Assembly: GCA_021927905.1 (NCBI GenBank)
Contig: BLLK01000069.1
Span: forward strand, 2,976,001 to 3,040,000
Direction of reading: 5' to 3'
Length of the DNA: 64,000 nucleotides
Source of the DNA: Chaetoceros tenuissimus
Taxonomy: Eukaryota; Bacillariophyta; Thalassiosirophyceae; Chaetocerotales; Chaetocerotaceae
The notes beneath the pieces are model-generated. The model was not told the DNA's origin. It worked only from the letters and a program-made list of their open reading frames with translations, and searched no databases. Below are positions 1-10,407 of the stretch, piece by piece (the first letter of the stretch is position 1; every line of letters begins with the position of its first letter). The translations under genes were made by a program, and so were the position numbers.

Positions 1-487
1 TTTCAATCTTTTTCTTATACAGTGTTCTCAACTCACTATCAATATCAAAGAACGCTCCAAAAAGAGCCGACTTCACAAGCTTGACTCCAGGGACTTCTCT
101 TCTCTCTGAAGCAGACATTGACAAGTATGCCTCCCATTCAGGCCTTTGTGTAAAAATTCTTAGAAAATTGTCTCCTGCAAAATCTGAAGTAAAGTTTCCT
201 CCATGTCCATCAAAAACACAAAACAGAGCATGATCATGTAATGTTTCATATCCTCCTGGAGTTGGAATTTGTAGCGATGGGGCGAGGATGTGTGTATCTT
301 CCATTGTAGCTCTCCACCCTTGCATTGAAGAAACTGCAAATTTCACTTCAGATGTTTCTGATCCTGTGGAGGAATACCTATCATCTCTCGTCTTCATCAT
401 GTAACCTCTTTCTGTTTCTTTCTCGGTGATCGGACCTCCAATAGAAGATTCGTTTGTTTCTGAAAATCCTTCGAGTGAATTACCCAT
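1..487 (-). CDS. PP2C-family Ser/Thr protein phosphatase, 5' part (runs off window)
   Basis: The minus-strand frame opens at an ATG at 487-485 and stays open to base 1, giving the first ~162 residues. Motif I of PP2C/PPM phosphatases is visible as RATMED at about residues 59-64, and the metal-binding motif FDGHGG at 92-97, whose Asp and Gly coordinate the catalytic metal pair. The N-terminus starts MGNS, so the Gly2 could be myristoylated, but residue 6 is Glu rather than Ser/Thr, so this is weak. The family dephosphorylates phospho-Ser/Thr using Mn2+/Mg2+. The catalytic remainder lies left of the window. The next gene inward (DUF819) is on the same strand, its stop 376 bp upstream of this start. 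Family call is firm; substrate unknown. Confidence 0.85.
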   Translation of the reverse strand, partial: MGNSLEGFSETNESSIGGPITEKETERGYMMKTRDDRYSSTGSETSEVKFAVSSMQGWRATMEDTHILAPSLQIPTPGGYETLHDHALFCVFDGHGGNFTSDFAGDNFLRIFTQRPEWEAYLSMSASERREVPGVKLVKSALFGAFFDIDSELRTLYKKKIE

Positions 488-863
488 GGTGTACTTGTTG
501 GATTTGTATGAAGTCTATTGATATTGTGAAATATATGTATGCCGAGCTGCTGGTGAATCGGCAGAGAAATTTGGAGTTGGAACGGATGCTGGATTCATCT
601 CAACGAAAATTTGAGAGTCTTGGCGTTGGATTGTAAGTTCTTATCATTATTACAATTTAGCTGTATCTAACGCCAATTGACATTCCTTTCATCACAAGTC
701 TCGCTCATTAAACTAAATTTAGTGTAATATTTATAAAATTAGCCAAATAAAGACAAAATTAGTAGCTCAACATCTCGAAACGAGTCCCATCTCTTCTTTT
801 CAAGGTTGTGAGTGATGTTTTGAGACTGGTGACTAGACTAGCTTCATTAAAAAAATATTTATT
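488..863. other. Intergenic: upstream of PP2C, downstream of DUF819 gene
   Basis: AT-rich spacer between two minus-strand genes. It must hold the PP2C promoter and the 3' end of the DUF819 transcript. I see no convincing coding exon, repeat or RNA gene; a 60-codon plus-strand frame across 454-636 is a shadow of PP2C and flank. Confidence 0.5.
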
Positions 864-2568
864 TTATGGCTGGAGACACTTAGCAACAAAAACCCCTATA
901 GTTGTAGCACTTGCATAACCTAGTACTCCCCATACTGTAGCAGCCGTAATTAAGCCCCTTTTTTTATCCTGATCAATCTGCCTTTCGTCGATACTGCCTG
1001 CAAATGACGCTGCTGTCGATGCACCACCAATTGCAGCATTGGAAGCAACAAGTATTTCTTCCAAAGCAAGAGGCTTTCTAAATATTTTCATGAATACAAA
1101 TGACCCTAATCCAGTTGTTATTAAATGAACTGATAGTGCCAATAGCGCAAATATTAAACTGGAACTTCCTTGTGTCAAAGCTTCTTTTACATTTGCAGAT
1201 ACTCCAATAGCAGAGAAGAGGCACATGAAACAAAAGTCAGCTACACTTGGACCAACTCTTTTCAAATCTGATATACACCACTGCAGTCGCTCCATTGCAA
1301 ACAGTTTGCTCTTTGACAGAATTCTATTTGTAATTGTTCCTAGCAATGCTATCATTGCACACCCTAAACCTGGAAGAATATGACTTGTTTTTCTTTCAAA
1401 CGCATTTGCAACTTCGACAATTGTCATTGTTATGGAGACTATGAATGCATACGATGAAAATTTGATAGACTTTGGATCAGTGATGACTTTTTCGCCTTTT
1501 GGATAATGATCCATCCCTTTGTTGATTTCATCATCATTTTTTGACTGTTGAGTCAAGATTCTCCCTGGAAATATTTGTTTCAGACTCTTCATGGAAAGCA
1601 TAGTAGTCAGACCGACAAAATACAATGCCATCACTAGTAAATCTGCTGCAGCCATGGAACTGATTGTATCTGCAACAATACTGCTTGAATATTTATGTTG
1701 TAAGCATTGCGATGCCATTTGTGTAGATAAAATATTGGCTGTTGCAAAGAAATTGACAGAACCTCCTATATAACTTGCACAAAGGCATCCTAAAGAATAG
1801 AACGGAACAATATGAATCATATGAAAATAAATGACTTCAAGATATCTTTGCGATCTACGAGTACACACCTGCAGCAACCGAGGCCTCCATTGGAGTCATT
1901 CCAACAGATGATAGTGTAGGTGATTGTTGAGAAATACCAACCATTACAGAAGCTGCAATAAAACAACCGAGTATAGATCCAATAGATCCAATTATAAATG
2001 GAATTCCGCAATTAGCCACAACTTGATGCTGTATACTCTTTTCATGAATACCTGAAACATTTCCTATTGATTTTTCTTCCCCTGCCTGTTCATAACCTTT
2101 ACTAATCAAAACAAGCGCAAGACTTGCAGGTAATAATCTTGACCAACAGAAATCATAAATTGGACTAGATGTTGGTATAGAAAATCCAAATATCCCAATA
2201 TTCGAAAAGATTGACGCCACGAGTAAAGAAACAATTGTTCCTACTCCACTCTTTACAATCTTGAGTTTTTCGCAAACCAATCCAGTAGTTGAAGATAGCA
2301 AAACAGTGGAAAGAGCGAGGGTTGAATCATTGATTACATTTGATGACAATGAAAGACCTGTACACCGAAGACATGAACTATTATCGATTTTCAACAGTTT
2401 TCTGAAATCTTTGTTGTTTTTTGGAAAGGACAGTAAAGTCGGCGATGTATTGCGATGTACTAAATGCGGTACTTGAAAGAAAGATGAAGATGTACTGAAC
2501 GACAGTGCTGAAGCACTTAGCTCAAGTAGCAACAGTACTGTGGCAAAGCTACTTTTATAAACTCTCAT
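864..2568 (-). CDS. Plastid-targeted DUF819 multi-pass membrane protein (2 exons)
   Basis: Exons 2568-1869 and 1789-864 (minus) are joined across a 79-nt GT-AG intron (1868-1790), giving 541 aa. The join restores SVAAG-CLCASYIGGSVNF, matching the conserved family motif with a small-residue tract followed by IGGxVNF; without splicing, two overlapping partial frames result. The first ~25 residues are a hydrophobic signal with an ASALSF cleavage motif, predicting import into the plastid. The rest alternates about ten hydrophobic segments, including a late block rich in Ala/Gly. DUF819 proteins occur in bacteria and plant chloroplasts and are presumed ion or metabolite transporters; no substrate is established. 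It shares a 457-bp divergent promoter region with the kinesin gene. Family call good, function open. Confidence 0.8.
1790..1868 (-). other. 79-nt spliceosomal intron in DUF819 gene
   Basis: The donor GTGTGT follows GCTGCAG and the acceptor reads TTCTTTAG. The intron interrupts a Gly codon (one base in exon 1, two in exon 2). Confidence 0.8.
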
Positions 2569-3025
2569 TCGCCTGAAATTCTACTCGCTTTTCTTTTTGT
2601 TTAATATCAATGTGGATGACAATGTCAATTACTATCTATGTTTAAATTGATTGATTCCTATCTAATGAATGTAATTATTGTACGACATGAATGCAAATTC
2701 AGTAACAAAGGATTGCATTTGCTTTATGGCTCTTTTGAATACCATTATAAAAATGGTAGAGATGCGAAAGGGGGGAGTAGAGATTTTATGGCGCTTTAAT
2801 CCGGGTACCGAAATTTCCTGTTGGAAAATTTGTCCGTTGCTTTCAGCTTTGCATGAAAATCTGTACCACCAAACACCAAACAACAAAAGAAATCACTTTC
2901 CATTTTCATTTCACTTCATTTCTCATCAAACACATCAAAGATAAAAACAAACAATCAAACCAACGAGCGAGAACGAGAGCTCTTTCTTTGTTATTCCCTT
3001 TTCAGTTGCATCAGGAGGTGAAAAC
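2569..3025. promoter_or_regulatory. Divergent promoter region, DUF819 / kinesin
   Basis: This 457-bp spacer separates the starts of two divergent genes, so both promoters must lie here. Short frames at 2662-2944 on both strands overlap each other and show no family motif. No TATA-like element stands out. Confidence 0.45.
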
Positions 3026-5893
3026 ATGGAATCTTCACAAGATCGCAAAAGTGATGCTTCTTCAAATTCTTCCTTCAGTCATGACATGAGGGACATTACA
3101 ATCATTGAAGATGGAGACGAACGAATCAATTACAATGGCATGGACGATGAACTCATGGAAGACTTCAATGTGGCAGCCACCTTGACCTTGAAAAAGAATC
3201 TTCATGACGCATTTGAGAAACATGCTGAGGATGTCAAGGATTCAGGAGTCAAGGCCAAAATTCAAGCGTTTGAACGTGTGAATTTGGAGCAAAAGATGGG
3301 TGAAAGCTCTCGTAATTTGCAAAAGACAAATAAAGTTCGTTTTGAAACAAATACGGAAAAGCCTCCAGTTGTTCCAGTGACTAAGAAGGTCGTGAAGCCT
3401 GGTAGTGAGTCGCTTTTGACAGTGTATTTGAGAGTGAGACCTTCGAGTGCCTCCAAGGAAGCCATGGAAGAAAGCGATGATGCATGTCATAACACTATTG
3501 AAATTGTACCTTCTGAAAATGTAGACACAAAGATTAGAACTTATCCACCTGTGGAGTCCAATACTTCCAAGTCGAATAGAGATAAGGGCCATCACTTTTC
3601 AAGATCTTCAAGTAGCACTGATGATAAGGCTCTGGAATGTGCGGTCAAGGGAGTCAAGGAATTTGAGTTTTCTCAAGTCTTTGGACCTGATTCATCACAA
3701 GAAGATCTTTACAAGAGCACTGCTGTTCCTTTGGTAGAGGGTCTCTTTCCAAAGAGTGAAAAGGCTATTGTAGGAGATCGAGTTCTTGGTCATTCTGCTC
3801 TTCTCTTTTCGTATGGAATGACCAATGCAGGAAAGACGTATACAATGATGGGAAAGAATAGAAGCTCGAAATCCAAAGACAAGAGCGAGGCACTGCAAGA
3901 AACTCATGGAATTATTCCTAGAGCAGTAGCACACATATTAGATAAGATTGAGCGCTTCAATAGTACTCCTAATGAATCTGGAGTAAAGTACTGTTTGACC
4001 ATGAGCTACCTTGAAATTTACAACGAAGATATTTATGATCTTCTACCAAAGAAGGCTTCTGCGTCTTCAAAGTTTGGGAAGCCAATAAGTACCTTCGATA
4101 CAGAGAACAAGCTTCAGTTACGTGATCTTCGAAATGGAAATATTCAAGTGAGGGGATTATCCAAACACAGGGTATCTTCTCTTCAGCAGGGGCTTGAGCT
4201 CGCAAAGGAGGCGATGAAGAAAAGACATACATCTTCAAATAATATCAATATGGATTCTAGCCGTTCCCATTCTATTTGTCAGTTTGAAGTTCATGCGGTA
4301 CCAAGGACATCAATTGCCAATGATGAGAATATGTCTATTACAACCGAGGTTTCTGGATATGCTACCGATGATGACAGTGTGTCTTCCAATACTTCCAAAC
4401 CAAAAAGTGTTAGATTCTGGGTTGTAGATTTGGCAGGAAGTGAGAGATCAAAGCGTACTGGTGCATTCAGTAGGTCTACGAGACAAAAGGAAGCTTCGAT
4501 CATCAATAATTCTTTGATGAATCTAATGACTTGCCTTCGTGCAATGAAAAATAATCAGACAACCAACAATGGAAAATCTATGGTTCCATTCCGTGATTCC
4601 AAGCTTACTCACATGTTTATGGGACATCTCACAGGAGCTTCAGCGTCAAGAACCAGCATGATTGTGAATGTGAATCCTTCTATTGCAGATTTTGATGAAA
4701 CTCAACGTGTCCTATTATACGCTGTAGATGCCAGAAGTGTTCGTATTGACCACAATGAGTACAACAAAAAGACTATGGAGATTCAGAGCGCAGATGTGAT
4801 TGCAAAATCAAAGGCAGCTCATACCCACGATGAGTCCGGACGTCCTTTGAAGAGCCGCTCCAAGTCCAAGACTAAATCTCCTCCGAAAAAGATTGCGAAA
4901 TTAGCGAAGAAGCTTTCGCCTAGAGCTGCTCTAGCTCGGAGACGAGAAGTTCAGGCAGTCAGGAAGAAAGCTACTGCATCTGGAGAAACCAGAAAGATAA
5001 CAAAGGTCGCTGGGTCCAAGAGAAAGCTGGAAATGGAAGTATCCTCTCTTCAAGACGAGTTGGAGAAATCTCGTAGAAAGGCGACAAAGTATCAAGAAGA
5101 TGCTAGTGCATTCCAACAGCAACTCGAGAAATGCGAGGCTGACATTAGAGAGGAATTGGCCGAAGAAACTGCAGCTCAAATTGAATTCATGAAACAACAG
5201 CATGACGATAGTGTGAAAAAATTGAAACAGCGAATTCAAAATGCAAGTCAGACACCATCTAAGAGTGCCAAGAAGGCAGATATAGACAAGGCTAATAAGT
5301 TTATCGACCAATTGCTGGATAAGGTCGAAGAAGGGGAAGAAGAATCAAGGCGAATGAAGGAAGAATACGAAGAAACACTAGAAAACCTGTGTAAAGAAAA
5401 GGATGCTGAGATAGCTGAACTATCTGAGCGCCATGCTAAGGAACTTGCACAAAAGGATGAAGAAATTGCGGAGTTGCGAGCACAACTGGAAGCAGATACA
5501 TCACTCACAGGAGAGAGTGAACTTGAAAGTGAACTCAGTTACGAAGAGAGCGACAAGGAAAATATATTGAATCAAAGTATGGAGAGTTCTGGAACTCCTG
5601 GTTTGAAGCGCCTTCGCACAGGCCGGGCCTCTGAAGTTGCTTGTACAACTTTGAGCCCTCCTAAAGAGCACCCCCCAAGTTCTTCAAGGTCTAAACGTTC
5701 GTTGAGAAGACGCCCTCAAAATAGTCCATTCAAGAGTTTGAAGAGGTCAAGTGCAACAGTGGAAGAGATTATTTATCCATCTAGTCGTGAACTAGACGAA
5801 GATGGGCTTTATAAGAAACCAAGAGGAAGAGCCCCACAGGGAAGAACTTGGGATAAGAACGAAGGTGGTTGGAAGCTTTCCATCTTGGCTTAG
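3026..5893 (+). CDS. Kinesin-6-like mitotic motor protein
   Basis: Single-exon gene of 955 aa. After a ~115-residue leader comes a kinesin motor domain (about 125-600). Its P-loop is GMTNAGKT (264-271), switch I contains DSSRSH, and switch II is DLAGSER (468-474). The tail of the motor reads MIVNVNP...DETQRVL, resembling the VNVN...YDETL pattern of kinesin-6 (KIF20/KIF23, MKLP), and insertions within the motor also fit that family. A Lys/Arg-rich linker (~605-670) is followed by coiled coil (~665-825). A KEN tripeptide at 844-846 in an acidic context is a candidate APC/C degron, suggesting mitotic turnover. The C-terminus carries a basic patch and a PRGRAPQG...WD motif. Kinesin-6 motors bundle midzone microtubules in cytokinesis; that role is inferred. 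The ATG follows a short A-rich leader. Confidence 0.85.
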   Translation: MESSQDRKSDASSNSSFSHDMRDITIIEDGDERINYNGMDDELMEDFNVAATLTLKKNLHDAFEKHAEDVKDSGVKAKIQAFERVNLEQKMGESSRNLQKTNKVRFETNTEKPPVVPVTKKVVKPGSESLLTVYLRVRPSSASKEAMEESDDACHNTIEIVPSENVDTKIRTYPPVESNTSKSNRDKGHHFSRSSSSTDDKALECAVKGVKEFEFSQVFGPDSSQEDLYKSTAVPLVEGLFPKSEKAIVGDRVLGHSALLFSYGMTNAGKTYTMMGKNRSSKSKDKSEALQETHGIIPRAVAHILDKIERFNSTPNESGVKYCLTMSYLEIYNEDIYDLLPKKASASSKFGKPISTFDTENKLQLRDLRNGNIQVRGLSKHRVSSLQQGLELAKEAMKKRHTSSNNINMDSSRSHSICQFEVHAVPRTSIANDENMSITTEVSGYATDDDSVSSNTSKPKSVRFWVVDLAGSERSKRTGAFSRSTRQKEASIINNSLMNLMTCLRAMKNNQTTNNGKSMVPFRDSKLTHMFMGHLTGASASRTSMIVNVNPSIADFDETQRVLLYAVDARSVRIDHNEYNKKTMEIQSADVIAKSKAAHTHDESGRPLKSRSKSKTKSPPKKIAKLAKKLSPRAALARRREVQAVRKKATASGETRKITKVAGSKRKLEMEVSSLQDELEKSRRKATKYQEDASAFQQQLEKCEADIREELAEETAAQIEFMKQQHDDSVKKLKQRIQNASQTPSKSAKKADIDKANKFIDQLLDKVEEGEEESRRMKEEYEETLENLCKEKDAEIAELSERHAKELAQKDEEIAELRAQLEADTSLTGESELESELSYEESDKENILNQSMESSGTPGLKRLRTGRASEVACTTLSPPKEHPPSSSRSKRSLRRRPQNSPFKSLKRSSATVEEIIYPSSRELDEDGLYKKPRGRAPQGRTWDKNEGGWKLSILA

Positions 5894-6022
5894 GGATTAT
5901 TGCATAAAAAATATAGTAAAGTTGTAGAACTTTTGAATGACTAAGATCTCTATATCTAATGTCAATTACATTCGACAATTTTATGAAACAAAAATTGATT
6001 TAAAAAATTATGTAGAAAGATC

Positions 6023-7354
6023 TTATATTTCCGACATTGGAATAGACCTTGGAGTCTCACATTTTCCTTCCATTTCATCATTCAAATCACATTTTACATC
6101 TGCAGCTTCATCGTCTAGAAGGACAGCCAATGCACAAGCGCCAATAATTAGAGTCGCCCCTACATAATCAGAAGTTCCAAATGTCTCTCCCAAGGTAACA
6201 GCACCAGCTAAGGCAGCAAATAGTGGTTCAGTTGTGAGGATAATACTTGCATCAGTTGCTGGTACACGCTTGAATGCAATAGATTCTACCCATAGTGCAA
6301 GAGCAGTTGTGATGAGTCCAGTGTAAGCAATACCCATCATAGCATTTGATGACTGAAGAATAGGAGTAAAATCTGGAATTCTAAGAGCAAAATCTCCTCC
6401 GTGAAGAAGTGGATAAAATTCAAACAAAGTATATGAAAAAATTGAAACCATTGTCAATTTGATTGCGGAAATAGGAAGACCTGCTTCTGGTTTCTTCTTC
6501 ATCAACTCTTCGAGTTGTAAATAACCCATACCAAACCCAATTGGCTGTGCAAATGATAACAGATCTCCAACGGTTGGTGCACCACCAGCTCCCTTCAATT
6601 CAACAATAGCTACACCAATTACAGCTACAGCTGCTGGTACCAGACGCATGAAATCGAAAGACTTTTGTCCCGCTGATTTTGATACACGCATGAACTCTGC
6701 TACAGCAGCAACAAACACACAATGAAGAGTACAAATAACACAACTTCTTGATGCAGTTGTACTCAATAATCCTAGTGTCTGCCCAAGATATCCAAATGAA
6801 ACCCAACTACCACAAATAGCAGCACCTTTTGCTGTATCCCAATCAATAACACCCTTACGAATAGCACCAATTGATCCAGGAAGTAATGCAAGAGCAGCCA
6901 CACTGAATCTTGATACTGTATAAAGAGATGAGTCCACTCCTGGTTCCGCCATAATTAGTTTTGCAGCTGCAAAATTACTTGCCCATAGTGCACATAGAAC
7001 AACGACAACGAATCTCCAAAACAATCCAGACCCTGGTGTATCGTCAGATTCTAAAGCTTGAGATCCTGAACTGGAAATCATCTCTAACTTCATTTCAGGG
7101 AATTCTTCTTGTTGTACAAAAACCGAGTTAGTAGACACTTTTTGCACATCTTTCTGGTCTTTTGTACTGTAGAGTTTAGTTGAAAATGAGTTTGATTCTT
7201 TATGATTCAAAGAGAATTTACTAGGGAAGATATTATTTTCAGGTGATATCTTCTTTGCAATTTCATGTATATTCGACTGTCTCAAAATAGATTTCTGTGG
7301 CGCAAATGCCAGCGCTGATTGTATAAACAACAGGTTTCCTAGAGATCTTTTCAT
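6023..7354 (-). CDS. Plastid EamA/DMT-superfamily transporter
   Basis: Encodes 443 aa in one exon. The N-terminus MKRSLGNLLFIQSALAFAP is a signal peptide with an ALAFAP motif, predicting plastid import. A polar transit-like stretch to ~120 leads to ten predicted membrane helices arranged as two EamA repeats. The first repeat begins with ALWASNFAAAKL; the second ends in a region with YTGLITTALALW and TTEPLFAALAG, typical of the last half of EamA proteins. Members of the drug/metabolite transporter superfamily move small metabolites; the substrate cannot be read from sequence. The tail is acidic and soluble. It is convergent with the kinesin gene (129-bp gap), and a perfect TGACGTCA palindrome lies 205 bp upstream of the start. 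Confidence 0.85.
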   Translation of the reverse strand: MKRSLGNLLFIQSALAFAPQKSILRQSNIHEIAKKISPENNIFPSKFSLNHKESNSFSTKLYSTKDQKDVQKVSTNSVFVQQEEFPEMKLEMISSSGSQALESDDTPGSGLFWRFVVVVLCALWASNFAAAKLIMAEPGVDSSLYTVSRFSVAALALLPGSIGAIRKGVIDWDTAKGAAICGSWVSFGYLGQTLGLLSTTASRSCVICTLHCVFVAAVAEFMRVSKSAGQKSFDFMRLVPAAVAVIGVAIVELKGAGGAPTVGDLLSFAQPIGFGMGYLQLEELMKKKPEAGLPISAIKLTMVSIFSYTLFEFYPLLHGGDFALRIPDFTPILQSSNAMMGIAYTGLITTALALWVESIAFKRVPATDASIILTTEPLFAALAGAVTLGETFGTSDYVGATLIIGACALAVLLDDEAADVKCDLNDEMEGKCETPRSIPMSEI

Positions 7355-8037
7355 TCTGAATTTGTTTGTAGTAAATGTTTCAAGTAATAGTAAGTAATTT
7401 ATAGCATAAACATCGGAGTCGAAAGTTGTGAATCAATCAAAATCCTATGGAAAAGAAAGGTCGAAACAGACAGATGCAAATTTTAGGCCAACTCATTTTC
7501 TCAGAACACCAAACAGCGAGGCTTTGACATGAATGTTACTTAAGCCCCTTTTCAACAGTGACGTCACAAAAGATAAATGTCATATGTGTAATAGGTTCTG
7601 AGATTAATTATGATTGTACGTCATAGTTACTGTTGTACTTTTATCTACTATAATACTTCATAATAAAAGTAAGTTATCTTATCTTTTAAGTTGCACTCTA
7701 TGAGAAGATGATTGAACTTTGTCTTTGCAGTTGGCCCAGTTTTTGTTCCGAATTATTTTGATTGAAAGCTTGTTTGTAAGTCCAAAATACGAGTATTTGT
7801 TTCAACTTGAATTGATGAAATCATGGCTTGAAAATCTCATGGTATGGCATGACCTAGTACTGCGTTACTTTCAAAAATTAGAAAAAAATTATAAAGGTTT
7901 AGAGCATGAAATGAGAGTTAGTGCCCTTGATTGTTGTTGGTCATTTGTATTCAAATTGAGGTATTTCCAAATAGAAACAAAAAATAGAACAGAATAGGTA
8001 CATATTATAAAAATTTATTTTCTGAATTTCAACTAGC
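7355..8037. other. Intergenic: EamA promoter and 3' flank of DUF2470 gene
   Basis: This 683-bp stretch is upstream of the EamA gene and downstream of the next minus-strand gene. It holds a TGACGTCA palindrome at 7559-7566. A 92-codon plus-strand frame at 7719-7997 begins at TTG, has no recognisable motif and lies in AT-rich DNA, so I do not call it a gene. Confidence 0.5.
7559..7566. promoter_or_regulatory. CRE-type palindrome TGACGTCA upstream of EamA gene
   Basis: The perfect 8-bp palindrome TGACGTCA lies 205 bp 5' of the EamA start codon. TGACGT elements are known CO2/cAMP-responsive bZIP sites in diatom carbonic anhydrase promoters. Function here is inferred from position and sequence only. 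Confidence 0.35.
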
Positions 8038-9087
8038 CTATTCTAAACTATCTTCTGCGATCTTCAGAATTGGAATGTCGTGACCAGCTTCTTCTTCTCC
8101 CCAGTCATATCCATTTCCTTTTTCCCAAGCTTCTTGGAAAACCTTCAATACTTCACTCTTCGCATCTTCAACCGATATGACAGGAATACGGAATCCAATA
8201 CGGAACTCATCTGTAATAAGTTTATTTCTTCTATTTCCCTTGGAAGTTACACGCACATCTAAACCTAAACGATCAACATTTGTTACACGAACCTTCTCAA
8301 CATCAGTACATCCAAGCAAATGCCGAGCGGTTAGTTGCAAATCTTCCATGTGCTCCTTGTTGAGTTTTGACACAATATCACCAGCCTCCATAGCCAAGAT
8401 ATCTGCAGCTGCATCTCTGTATTCGTCAACAGGCACCCATTTCGCCAATACTCCAAACCCTCCTACGAAGTAAACTTTCTCTGGAACAAGTCTGTAGAAA
8501 GCGAATTTTGGAGAGTCCATAACTTGGTCAGCGTAGGCATGAGCAATAGAGTATCTCATACGGATTGTATCGATGTCTTCTGCAGTAGATGGATCAATTT
8601 TTTCAACCTTTCCAGTGATGGAGCAACGGGAAATATCCTGCCCTTTATTTACTCCATCTGAAAGGCCCTTTTTGTTGAATTGTGCAAAAAGTGTTACAAG
8701 GCCATTTCCACTATCGTCGCTGTTAATATTCACTGTGTGCATACTCATTTCATTCATGAGGAGAATAGGATTGCCCTGATCGTCGAGAACGTAATCTACA
8801 AAGGAACCAAATGGGGCGCCTTCAATACCATCGTGATTTGATTTTGTACATAATGTTCCCGAGTTACATACTGTGACTACAGTTTTAGCCTTTTCCTCTA
8901 CTGAGAGTCTAATGTTATCAATAATATTCGTTGCTTCTTCTGACTTTTTTGCATCGCCATTTACTTCTACTTGTGTTGAATATCGTTGTGTTGAAGTAGT
9001 GATCGAATTAATGGATTTTACATGTGAAGTTGAGAAAGCTGACGCAGAAGCCAAAAGGCCAGAAAGAATTATTGTTGAAAACTTCAT
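8038..9087 (-). CDS. Plastid FMN-binding split-barrel / DUF2470 protein
   Basis: Encodes 349 aa, unspliced. A signal peptide with an ASAFS motif (about residues 14-20) predicts plastid import. A pyridoxamine-phosphate-oxidase-like split barrel follows: a PFGSFVDYVLDDQGNP strand pair early, then RCSITGKVEKI and YFVGGFGVLAKW. The C-terminal DUF2470 domain starts at DIVSKLNKEHMEDL and contains NVDRLGLDVRV and IGFRIPV. This architecture matches HugZ-like and plant GluTR-binding (PGR7/GluBP-type) proteins, which bind heme or glutamyl-tRNA reductase and regulate tetrapyrrole synthesis. Whether this one degrades heme, binds FMN or regulates GluTR is not visible. It sits between the EamA gene and a divergent small gene. 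Confidence 0.82.
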   Translation of the reverse strand: MKFSTIILSGLLASASAFSTSHVKSINSITTSTQRYSTQVEVNGDAKKSEEATNIIDNIRLSVEEKAKTVVTVCNSGTLCTKSNHDGIEGAPFGSFVDYVLDDQGNPILLMNEMSMHTVNINSDDSGNGLVTLFAQFNKKGLSDGVNKGQDISRCSITGKVEKIDPSTAEDIDTIRMRYSIAHAYADQVMDSPKFAFYRLVPEKVYFVGGFGVLAKWVPVDEYRDAAADILAMEAGDIVSKLNKEHMEDLQLTARHLLGCTDVEKVRVTNVDRLGLDVRVTSKGNRRNKLITDEFRIGFRIPVISVEDAKSEVLKVFQEAWEKGNGYDWGEEEAGHDIPILKIAEDSLE

Positions 9088-9657
9088 TGTTTATTTAAAA
9101 AAGATATTAAAGATGATGTTGTAGATAAATTTTGAACTTTTTTGGAGATGGATTAACTATTCTGTTCTATTTCATTTCTCCTTATTTCAATGCATCATTC
9201 TTCTGTGGAGTGGAAGTTACAGCAGGAGGAAGAGATCCGCAAAAAAATCTGATGTTTGTGTTTAGACTTCAACAAGGGGGCTAATGTATAAAGATTCACC
9301 CCTCTAAAGCTAAATACATCGGATGTCTTTTTAGCCTTCTCTTCTTCTGATGCATTTGCGTTCTCTTTCGGTATCAGACATGCATACATAGAGCAGTAGT
9401 ACAAACAGAACTTGAAGAAACATCATGCAGATCGGTGCAAGAAATGTCAGAAATGTGGTTCTGACATAAAGTTGACTGGGAACAGATGGACTTTGTGGGA
9501 AATGCCTCCACATTCCAAGAAGTTTGCAATAGTGGGAAGCCTTCTTATGAGTAGTCAGAGTCATCAACGGTTCCTCTTTCTTCTCACAACACATGAACTC
9601 CATAGCCCCTATTCACTTCATCACAAAGATAACACACAACCCCTTATCTGAAGCAAC
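9088..9657. other. Divergent intergenic region
   Basis: This 570-bp spacer lies between the starts of the DUF2470 gene and the small plus-strand gene at 9658. Opposed frames of 79-90 codons (9331-9651) overlap each other antisense and lack motifs; I treat them as chance. Confidence 0.45.
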
Positions 9658-10053
9658 ATGAATATCACTACTACCAACCCTATTATTGGTGCGAGGCGCA
9701 AAGTTATCTGTGGAAGAGAAGAATATCATTTCAGAGTGGGAAACAGAATGATAAACCATTCTCATTCTGATAATGTCGCATCATCGCCACCAATTCAGTG
9801 CCCCAAACCTTCCAGTATAACCACAACCTATGAAGAAGATGAATACCAAGCATCCCAACAATTTTATTCAAGCAAAACGTGGGCTATGTATCATATGATT
9901 ATGGAGCAGAGAGCAAGAAGGAATAGTTTAACGTCGAAGAACACAACAACGATTGGCCCTAGGTCCAACTCTGAACTGATGTCTCCAAGGAGCTCCCAAA
10001 CTGCGCAAGGTATTTGTCAGATCGAGGGAACTGTGTTTGATATGGAATTCTAG
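9658..10053 (+). CDS. Small hydrophilic protein, C-terminus FDMEF (unknown)
   Basis: Encodes 131 aa with no signal peptide or membrane segment. The sequence is Ser/Thr/Asn-rich with a central conserved-looking patch TWAMYHMIMEQRARR, a SELMSPRS motif and the terminal pentapeptide FDMEF. The neighbour at 12851-13573 has a similar aliphatic patch (CMFNRLVLGIQQR), SELQSP and a terminal FDMEL, so the two are probably distant members of one family. The short helix flanked by disorder suggests a binding peptide rather than an enzyme. I do not recognise a function. The ATG is the first in frame after a stop. Transcription converges on the Lsm11-like gene. Confidence 0.55.
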   Translation: MNITTTNPIIGARRKVICGREEYHFRVGNRMINHSHSDNVASSPPIQCPKPSSITTTYEEDEYQASQQFYSSKTWAMYHMIMEQRARRNSLTSKNTTTIGPRSNSELMSPRSSQTAQGICQIEGTVFDMEF

Positions 10054-10407
10054 ATATACTTTCAAATAGAGTTACCCATGTTGTGGTGATTTTGTAGATA
10101 AAGGAGTATCTGTGAATTCATTGTTATAAAATATATTGCACTGAAACTGCATCACAACATCATCGGAGAAACTTTTTTGAATGAATTTTTGGCTATGGAC
10201 AAAATGCATATTATATTGTAAATAAAATGATTATAATAGTACGATTAGATTAGAAATGAAAGTATCTTCGAAGGTGTATTCTTCTCATTATGTATGTGAT
10301 ATATATAAAGTTCTCAGGCAAATCAATAAGGGGATTATTTACATCGTTCACCTACAAGTCCTTCCATATATGTAAAAGCATGTTTGTAGCATAACAAATC
10401 TTATACT
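10054..10407. other. Convergent 3' intergenic region
   Basis: This 354-bp AT-rich spacer lies between two converging genes. It presumably holds both polyadenylation regions. I see no repeat or RNA gene. Confidence 0.45.

Noticed and set aside
7719-7997. 92-codon frame between the EamA and DUF2470 genes
   Set aside because: Begins at TTG, lies in AT-rich spacer and has no motif or splice support.
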